This document shows positions 1-3,760 of a stretch of DNA of 5,366 bases, in pieces. Source of the DNA: Methanomicrobiales archaeon (GTDB lineage: Archaea > Halobacteriota > Methanomicrobia > Methanomicrobiales > Methanospirillaceae); NCBI GenBank assembly GCA_017883495.1, contig JADGNL010000108.1:1-5366 (forward strand), in the 5' to 3' direction. Position 1 is the stretch's first letter. Every line of letters starts with the position of its first letter. Under the pieces are notes generated by a model. It was given only the letters and a program-made list of their open reading frames with translations. It was not told the DNA's origin and made no database searches. Both the position numbers and the translations under genes were made by a program.

Positions 1-543
1 GGCGGCGCGACCGCACATGGTCAGGTCGGCTTCCGGACCGGGCGCCGGGCGCGGCTCGGCGGGGCGTGGAACGGGAGCGGCCTCCGATTCGAGGAGTGCT
101 GGAGTGATGCGCAGAAGCGCGACCCGAGACGCCTCTTCCGAGATCTGGAAGGCCTCCTTGACCGCGTCCGCGACGGTTGCGCCATCCGGTTCGATGACCG
201 GCACCTCGGCGAGCTCGCCGTAGTAGCGTGAGTCCTGCGTGTTCTCTGACCATCGCGCAGTCACGTCGTCGCCGACCACGATCACGACCCCGGCGGAGAG
301 CCCGCGGGTCGTGGCCTGCACGAGCGGGTCCGCGCAGGCGTTGAGGCCGACGTGCTTGCAGACGAGGCCCGACCGCCGGCCCGTGATCGAATGCCCGAGG
401 CAGTGCTCGAGCCCGACCTTCTCGTTCGCCGGCAGGTCGGCTCCGAGCCCCGCTGCGATTCCCGTCACGGGGTAGCCCGGCACGCCGTACCAGTGGCCGG
501 CCGCCGCCCGGAGCGCCGCCACGAGCGCGGTCTCGGCGTTCAC
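1..543 (-). CDS. IorA-like thiamine-diphosphate enzyme, N-terminal part (partial, runs off left edge)
   Basis: Translating the minus strand from a GTG at 543-541 gives 181 open codons to the window edge. The protein resembles the N-terminal pyrimidine-binding domain of the alpha subunit of indolepyruvate:ferredoxin oxidoreductase, which oxidatively decarboxylates 2-oxoacids using thiamine diphosphate. Visible family features are GVPGYPVTG (residues 20-28), NEKVGLEH (40-47, where E41 matches the glutamate that activates the cofactor), KHVGLNACADPL (63-74), and a stretch ending in SENTQDSRYYGELAEVPVIEP that matches the family's N-x-Q-D-x-R-Y-Y pattern. After about residue 150 comes a proline-rich linker and then LTMCGRAA at the edge. 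The diphosphate-binding half and any ferredoxin domain lie outside. The start overlaps the radical SAM stop as GTGA and has a strong GGAGGG site. The true substrate is unknown; the family call is firm, the indolepyruvate specificity is not. Confidence 0.82.
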   Translation of the reverse strand, partial: MNAETALVAALRAAAGHWYGVPGYPVTGIAAGLGADLPANEKVGLEHCLGHSITGRRSGLVCKHVGLNACADPLVQATTRGLSAGVVIVVGDDVTARWSENTQDSRYYGELAEVPVIEPDGATVADAVKEAFQISEEASRVALLRITPALLESEAAPVPRPAEPRPAPGPEADLTMCGRAA

Positions 544-1505
544 AGATCCCTCCACGTCGAGAGGTCGCAGCCAGTGCAGGCGCCGCACATGCTCAGTGCC
601 ACGGAGGGGTCGAGCGCTGCCCGCTCGAGCGCCGAGCGGAGGTGCCGAGCTGCCCTCGAGAGCCGCTTCGCTGTCGGGCGAGCGCGCCCTCGGCATCCCG
701 CGACGGGATTGAGCGGCCGGAGTACGGGGACGACGCCGAGGTCGACGAGTCGGTCGACGCAGGCGTCGAGCTCGTCGTCGGTCTCGCCGAGGCCGACGAT
801 CACGTTCGAGAAGACGTGTCCCCGCCCGAAGAGAGGGATCGAGGCGGTAAGCGCGTTCCAGACCGCCTCGCAGGGAAGACCCGGGCAGAGCGCGGCGAAG
901 AGCTCGGGCGTGGCCGCCTCGAGGTTGAACTTGACCTCGGTCACGCCGAGCGCACGGAGCCGTTCCGGGGTTGCGGGGGCCGGGAAGATCGAGACGCCGA
1001 TCGGAAGGTCGAAGCGGCGGAGCGCCTCGACGACCCGGCACACGTACTCCTCCTCCTCCTCGATCGAGACCGCGACTCCGCTCGTGAGCGCGATCGCATC
1101 GACCGAGTCCGCAACCTCCCCGACGAGATCGACGATCTCCTCGACCGTCTTCCGCCGGCCCCTGCATCCCGGCACGGGGCAATAGGCGCACTCGTACACG
1201 CACGACTCAGAGACCGTGACGAACGCCTGGCGGGGGCAGTGAAGGCCCACCGGTTCGACACGGCCCTCGATCGTCTTGTCGTTGCATGAGAGGGTGGCAC
1301 TCCCGTCCGCCTTCACGGTCATGACGGCCGACCCGGAACTCCCGATCGGGATCCGGACCCGTCGGCCGTCGCTCGAGAAGAAGACGGCCCCGGCGCCGCC
1401 GGCACCAGGACCGGCCGTCGACCGAGCTATCGCTCCCTGAGGGAGCTCGCCCTCGATCCGGCACCCCCCGCTGAGTACCTCCGCCTTCAGGTCTGTCCAT
1501 CCCAT
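540..1505 (-). CDS. Radical SAM protein with additional C-terminal CX2CX2C motif
   Basis: This 321-residue protein has the radical SAM cluster signature C102-X3-C106-X2-C109 (in CVYECAYCPVPGC), which binds the [4Fe-4S] cluster that cleaves S-adenosylmethionine to a 5'-deoxyadenosyl radical. C114 follows closely. LTSGVA (140-145) occupies the place of the family's SAM-contacting GGE-like strand, and GLGETDDE (238-245) matches the later GxGE-type motif. The first 90 residues are a separate, Gly/Ala-rich and then beta-strand-like region. The C-terminus ends in CGACTGC (C307, C310, C313), which could ligate an auxiliary cluster or a metal. No cobalamin-binding motif is evident. The ATG at 1505 overlaps the mmp11 end by 19 nt and is preceded by GAGGAGG. 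It sits between mmp11 and the IorA-like gene, so a methanogen-specific cofactor or protein modification is possible, but the substrate cannot be read from the sequence. I do not recognise it as Mmp10, which is longer. Confidence 0.88.
   Translation of the reverse strand: MGWTDLKAEVLSGGCRIEGELPQGAIARSTAGPGAGGAGAVFFSSDGRRVRIPIGSSGSAVMTVKADGSATLSCNDKTIEGRVEPVGLHCPRQAFVTVSESCVYECAYCPVPGCRGRRKTVEEIVDLVGEVADSVDAIALTSGVAVSIEEEEEYVCRVVEALRRFDLPIGVSIFPAPATPERLRALGVTEVKFNLEAATPELFAALCPGLPCEAVWNALTASIPLFGRGHVFSNVIVGLGETDDELDACVDRLVDLGVVPVLRPLNPVAGCRGRARPTAKRLSRAARHLRSALERAALDPSVALSMCGACTGCDLSTWRDL
548..553 (-). promoter_or_regulatory. Ribosome binding site of the IorA-like gene
   Basis: The minus strand reads GGAGGG, then ATCT, then the GTG start at 543. 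This close, strong Shine-Dalgarno match lies inside the last codons of the radical SAM gene. It decides for the GTG start, because no in-frame ATG is present until nearly the window edge. Confidence 0.75.
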
Positions 1506-2380
1506 AGCGCGAGCGCCTCCTCGTAGTCGGTGTAAAACGGAATGGCGGCGACGGCGCCGACCGCGCCCCGGCCGGTCATGCGGAGTTCGAGGCAGGGATC
1601 CCGGAGCCGGTTGACATCGTCGGGGTCGACCTCGCCGCGCTTCACCCGCTCTCCGAACGGACGGAGAGGGTATGGATCGAAACCGGTGTAGACGGCCATG
1701 CCGGTCTCGTCCGAGAGCGTGTACTCCTTCAGGAGCGACTGGAACCGGTCCGCGAGCGCGGCCGGGTTCCGCGATGCGAACTCCACGACAATGCCGACGC
1801 AGTTCTTGGTCCGGAACCGTACCGGGTAGAGCTGGACGATCGTGTGCGAGAGGTAGACGTCGTCGTCGCTCTCCACGGCCCGGGCGACGTTATGAGCGAG
1901 GGTCCACGTCGCGCCGGCCTCGGGGGTGTCGGTGTCATCGACGCCGATCAGCACCCGGCGGCGAAGCGGCACCCAGACCGTCGCGCCGGCCTTCTTTCCG
2001 CCGCCGCATGGATCGGCCTCGGCCCTCGCGAGCCCGCCAGCCCGGCTCCGCGAACCGGCTGCCCCGACGCCGCCGCCGCCGAGTCCGACGTAGGTGACCG
2101 CGAGCTCGTCTCCGCACCGCTCCACTCCGGCGATGCCGGCCGGGAAGCGCGAGCCCTCGAGGGCGAGGTCGACCGACCCTTCCGAGAGAAGGTAGCGGAT
2201 GGTCGGGCCGACGCAGCGTGCCTCGCGGACGAGCGGGCTCTGCCGGTAATGGTGCCGGGACCACATCGCGCCGCCGAGGCAGTCGTAGAACTCCACGAGC
2301 TCGACCTCGTCGGGCGCGTCGCCCGCAACCGCCACGAGCCGGCGGTACGGCACGGTATAAGGATCAGAGATGTTCGCCAT
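1487..2380 (-). CDS. mmp11: Methanogenesis marker protein 11 (TiaS-like GxDDTDT protein)
   Basis: This 297-residue protein matches what I know of methanogenesis marker protein 11, a family confined to methanogens and of unknown function; the length is typical. Visible features, in order, are an N-terminal domain (1-95), a glycine-rich turn GLGGGGVGA (99-107), a central GVDDTDT followed by PEAGATW (146-159), TKNCVG (191-196), GMAVYTGF (227-234) and a C-terminal GRGAVGAVAAIPFY segment (270-283). The GxDDTDT block and the following conserved-Asn/Gly block resemble the kinase-like domain of TiaS, an ATP-using tRNA-modifying enzyme, so ATP or nucleotide binding is a reasonable inference. It is probably cytoplasmic: no signal peptide or membrane segment is seen. 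The ATG at 2380 has GGAGG 12 bases upstream and overlaps the previous gene by 17 nt. The neighbouring upstream gene is a full-length paralogue. The symbol follows the marker-protein name and is not an experimentally assigned role. Confidence 0.82.
   Translation of the reverse strand: MANISDPYTVPYRRLVAVAGDAPDEVELVEFYDCLGGAMWSRHHYRQSPLVREARCVGPTIRYLLSEGSVDLALEGSRFPAGIAGVERCGDELAVTYVGLGGGGVGAAGSRSRAGGLARAEADPCGGGKKAGATVWVPLRRRVLIGVDDTDTPEAGATWTLAHNVARAVESDDDVYLSHTIVQLYPVRFRTKNCVGIVVEFASRNPAALADRFQSLLKEYTLSDETGMAVYTGFDPYPLRPFGERVKRGEVDPDDVNRLRDPCLELRMTGRGAVGAVAAIPFYTDYEEALALWDGQT
1516..1522 (-). promoter_or_regulatory. Ribosome binding site of the radical SAM gene
   Basis: The minus strand reads GAGGAGG ten bases upstream of the ATG at 1505, inside the codons for EEALA near the end of mmp11. 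It supports the start that creates a 19-nt overlap, and suggests translational coupling. Confidence 0.6.
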
Positions 2381-3320
2381 ACAGCCCGGCCGCCTCCGGC
2401 CCCTCGTCGGCCCAGAGCAGCGCGCCGAGCGCGCCGATCCGCCCTTTCCCCCGGTTCGAGTCGATGAACCGCACGTTCAGCTCCCTGGCCGCCGCTTCTG
2501 CCTCGGGCAGGGTCAGGATCTCGGTCTTGACCCGTCGCATCGCATCCGCACCGTCGGGATGAACAATACCCGTGCGCACTGCGATGCCGGCCTCTGGCGA
2601 GAGCGAGTGCTCGCGGACGAACTCTGTGACGAACGCCTGGAGTTCGTCCAGTCGGCCGGCCTCGACGGCGTAGACGAGAGCCGAGCCGACGCAGTTCGTG
2701 GTCTTGTTCGGAACCGCCGGATTCAGTTGCACCAGCCGCATGCCGAGGAGGTGGGCATCCTCGATCGGGCAGGCGGCGGCACACTGCAGAGCGAGGACCC
2801 AGGTGGCCCCTCCGGCCGCGGTGTCCGTGTCGTCGATCCCGATCACGACCTTCTCGTAGACGGGGGAGACGATGCGGACGCGGTTCTCGCGGGAGCCGCC
2901 GACCGTCAGGTCGGCCTCGTCCGGATATTCGGCCCGGGTCACGCCCGGCGCCTGAGGGAGGCAGGCCGCGATGCCGACGCCCGCACCGGCGATTCCGGCC
3001 CAGCTCGTGATCACTTCGTCGCCGGCCAGCTCGACCGCCTCGAGCGCCTGCCCCCCGCTCGTGGATTCGGCCGGGCCGAACTTCACCGGAAACCGGCCGA
3101 GACGGGTTCTGATGCGGAGGGTGGTCCCTTCGACGGAGCAGGACTCGAGCGCTCCGCCTGCCCGGCGCCGGTTCATCGCGTCCCACTCGACCGGGCCCCG
3201 GGCCCGGCAGGTCTCGAGGATCTCGGCGACACTGGCCGCACGATCGACCATCACCAGGTAGCGTTCGGAGAAGAGCGGGCCGAAACGCGCCCGGACCTCG
3301 TCGGGAGTGAGCGTGATCAT
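2364..3320 (-). CDS. Paralogue of methanogenesis marker protein 11 (TiaS-like GIDDTDT protein)
   Basis: Starting at the ATG at 3320, this 318-residue protein is collinear with its downstream neighbour mmp11. GDEVITSWAGIAGAGVGI (100-117) aligns with GDELAVTYVGLGGGGVGA. GIDDTDT followed by AAGGATW (161-174) aligns with GVDDTDTPEAGATW. RLVQLNP then NKTTNCVG (195-212) aligns with IVQLYP then TKNCVG. GIAVRTGI (245-252) and GKGRIGALGALLW (291-303) also have counterparts. The RLVxLNPxxPxKT stretch is even closer to TiaS (tRNA-Ile2 agmatidine synthetase) than mmp11 is. The protein lacks the OB-fold and zinc-ribbon parts of full TiaS, so it is not a plain TiaS. The function is unknown; nucleotide-dependent catalysis is inferred from the motif. 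The open frame extends upstream to 3728, but that part is AT-rich spacer, and a BRE/TATA pair inside it places transcription start just before the ATG at 3320. It is the first gene of the operon. Confidence 0.83.
   Translation of the reverse strand: MITLTPDEVRARFGPLFSERYLVMVDRAASVAEILETCRARGPVEWDAMNRRRAGGALESCSVEGTTLRIRTRLGRFPVKFGPAESTSGGQALEAVELAGDEVITSWAGIAGAGVGIAACLPQAPGVTRAEYPDEADLTVGGSRENRVRIVSPVYEKVVIGIDDTDTAAGGATWVLALQCAAACPIEDAHLLGMRLVQLNPAVPNKTTNCVGSALVYAVEAGRLDELQAFVTEFVREHSLSPEAGIAVRTGIVHPDGADAMRRVKTEILTLPEAEAAARELNVRFIDSNRGKGRIGALGALLWADEGPEAAGLYGEHL
2393..2397 (-). promoter_or_regulatory. Probable ribosome binding site of mmp11
   Basis: The minus strand reads GGAGG 12 bases before the ATG at 2380, within the 3' end of the preceding gene. 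The spacing is on the long side, so the start choice rests equally on the conserved-looking N-terminus. Confidence 0.45.
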
Positions 3321-3323
3321 GAT

Positions 3324-3329
3324 ACCGCC
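3324..3329 (-). promoter_or_regulatory. Weak ribosome binding site of the first operon gene
   Basis: The minus strand reads GGCGGT four bases before the ATG at 3320. It is a partial match to the archaeal GGAGGTGAT consensus. It is weaker than the internal sites of the operon, consistent with a first gene on a short leader. Confidence 0.35.
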
Positions 3330-3363
3330 GAAATATTCGTTAACAGGATTGTCGGCAGCATCC

Positions 3364-3381
3364 CATATAATCTCTTTCCCC
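3364..3381 (-). promoter_or_regulatory. Archaeal promoter (BRE and TATA box) of the four-gene operon
   Basis: On the minus strand GGGGAAAGA is followed directly by GATTATATG, a purine-rich BRE next to a TATA element. The TATA centre is about 48 nt upstream of the ATG at 3320. Transcription should therefore start near 3343 and leave a leader of roughly 20 nt. This arrangement also argues against the longer reading frame starting at 3728. Confidence 0.6.
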
Positions 3382-3411
3382 GGTCCCTCCGCCGAATTGC
3401 TGCAGAAGGTG

Positions 3412-3425
3412 ATACTTAAAAGTAT
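3412..3425. repeat. Palindrome ATACTT-AA-AAGTAT, possible operator
   Basis: The two 6-bp arms are exact inverted complements around a 2-bp centre. The site lies about 30-45 bp upstream of the operon TATA box and itself contains a TATA-like CTTAAAAG core readable on either strand. It could bind a dimeric regulator or act as a promoter core; neither is shown by sequence alone. Confidence 0.35.
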
Positions 3426-3492
3426 GCCCCTTCTTCCGTTCATCGGTGCGATTTGGCAGCGATACTGCTGATCCTCTCTCCTTCCGGGAAAG

Positions 3493-3567
3493 ATGGACAC
3501 GAAAAGCACCGGGGATCGAAAAAACGCGCCATTTGTCGGCTGTAATCGAGAATTGTCGAAGAAATAG
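3493..3567 (+). other. Possible 24-codon small ORF followed by a T tract
   Basis: An ATG opens 24 codons rich in Lys, Asn and Arg and ends with TAG at 3565-3567. The T7 tract at 3575-3581 follows at once and could end a transcript in an archaeon. A TATA-like element at 3414-3421 would put a start near 3445. There is no clear ribosome binding site and no recognised homology, so this may equally be a non-coding RNA or nothing. Confidence 0.18.
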
Positions 3568-3574
3568 CGGTTAA

Positions 3575-3581
3575 TTTTTTT
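3575..3581 (+). terminator. T7 tract, possible archaeal terminator
   Basis: Seven consecutive T on the plus strand, soon followed by CTTT, form the longest T run in the window. Archaeal RNA polymerase can terminate at such tracts without a hairpin, and none is obvious here. It would stop any plus-strand transcript begun in the left half of the spacer. Confidence 0.3.
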
Positions 3582-3596
3582 CTTTGTCGGAGGATC

Positions 3597-3604
3597 TATA
3601 TAAA
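3597..3604 (+). promoter_or_regulatory. Distal TATA box (TATATAAA) upstream of the beta-helix gene
   Basis: This is an excellent match to the archaeal TATA consensus, but the bases in front (GGAGGATC) make a poor BRE. A start about 25 nt downstream would give a leader of roughly 135 nt to the ATG at 3761. It could be an alternative promoter to the proximal one at 3716. Confidence 0.4.
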
Positions 3605-3701
3605 GCATGGGAATACCTTCCGTGGACGCAATGGCTTCCGATTCCCGATCTAAAGTATATTTAGCCCCCTTCTGGCAAACGGAGCCCGGAAATATGCCCG
3701 T

Positions 3702-3724
3702 CCCAAAAGATAACGTATATATAA
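3702..3724 (+). promoter_or_regulatory. Proximal promoter of the beta-helix gene (BRE-like and TATA box)
   Basis: CCCAAAAGA at 3702-3710 is BRE-like, and TATATATAA at 3716-3724 is the TATA box. The box is about 40 nt upstream of the ATG at 3761, so transcription should begin near 3745 with a leader of only 10-20 nt. This spacing supports the ATG at 3761. Confidence 0.6.
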
Positions 3725-3749
3725 TCAAAGGTTCTTGTATTGAACAATT

Positions 3750-3756
3750 GAGGGTG
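3750..3756 (+). promoter_or_regulatory. Ribosome binding site of the beta-helix gene
   Basis: GAGGGTG lies four bases before the ATG at 3761 and closely resembles the GAGGTGAT consensus complementary to archaeal 16S rRNA. It decides the start. Confidence 0.55.
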
Positions 3757-3760
3757 TTAG

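Larger units (their letters stand above)
3321..3760. other. AT-rich divergent intergenic region (440 bp)
   Basis: This spacer separates the leftward operon from the rightward beta-helix gene and is clearly more AT-rich than the flanking genes. It holds the operon promoter (3364-3381), a 14-bp palindrome (3412-3425), a possible 24-codon ORF (3493-3567), a T7 tract (3575-3581), and two TATA-like elements for the rightward gene (3597-3604 and 3716-3724). No tRNA, rRNA or CRISPR repeat was seen. The long open frames crossing it on both strands show no recognisable protein features and are treated as chance. Confidence 0.7.

Noticed and set aside
1044..1062. Trinucleotide run of CTC repeats, resembling a microsatellite.
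   Set aside because: It simply encodes five consecutive glutamates (about residues 149-153) of the radical SAM protein and is short and in frame.
352..1185. 277-codon plus-strand open frame.
   Set aside because: It is antisense to the radical SAM and IorA-like genes, is Ser/Arg-rich and has no domain features.
1948..3186. 412-codon minus-strand open frame spanning the two DDTDT genes.
   Set aside because: It runs in another frame across two real genes and is dominated by Arg, Gly and Pro, typical of shadow frames in high-GC DNA.
3321..3728. N-terminal extension of 136 residues to the first operon gene, from an ATG at 3728.
   Set aside because: The stretch is AT-rich, has no match to the collinear paralogue, and contains a BRE/TATA pair that would start transcription inside it. 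The ATG at 3320 gives a family-like length.
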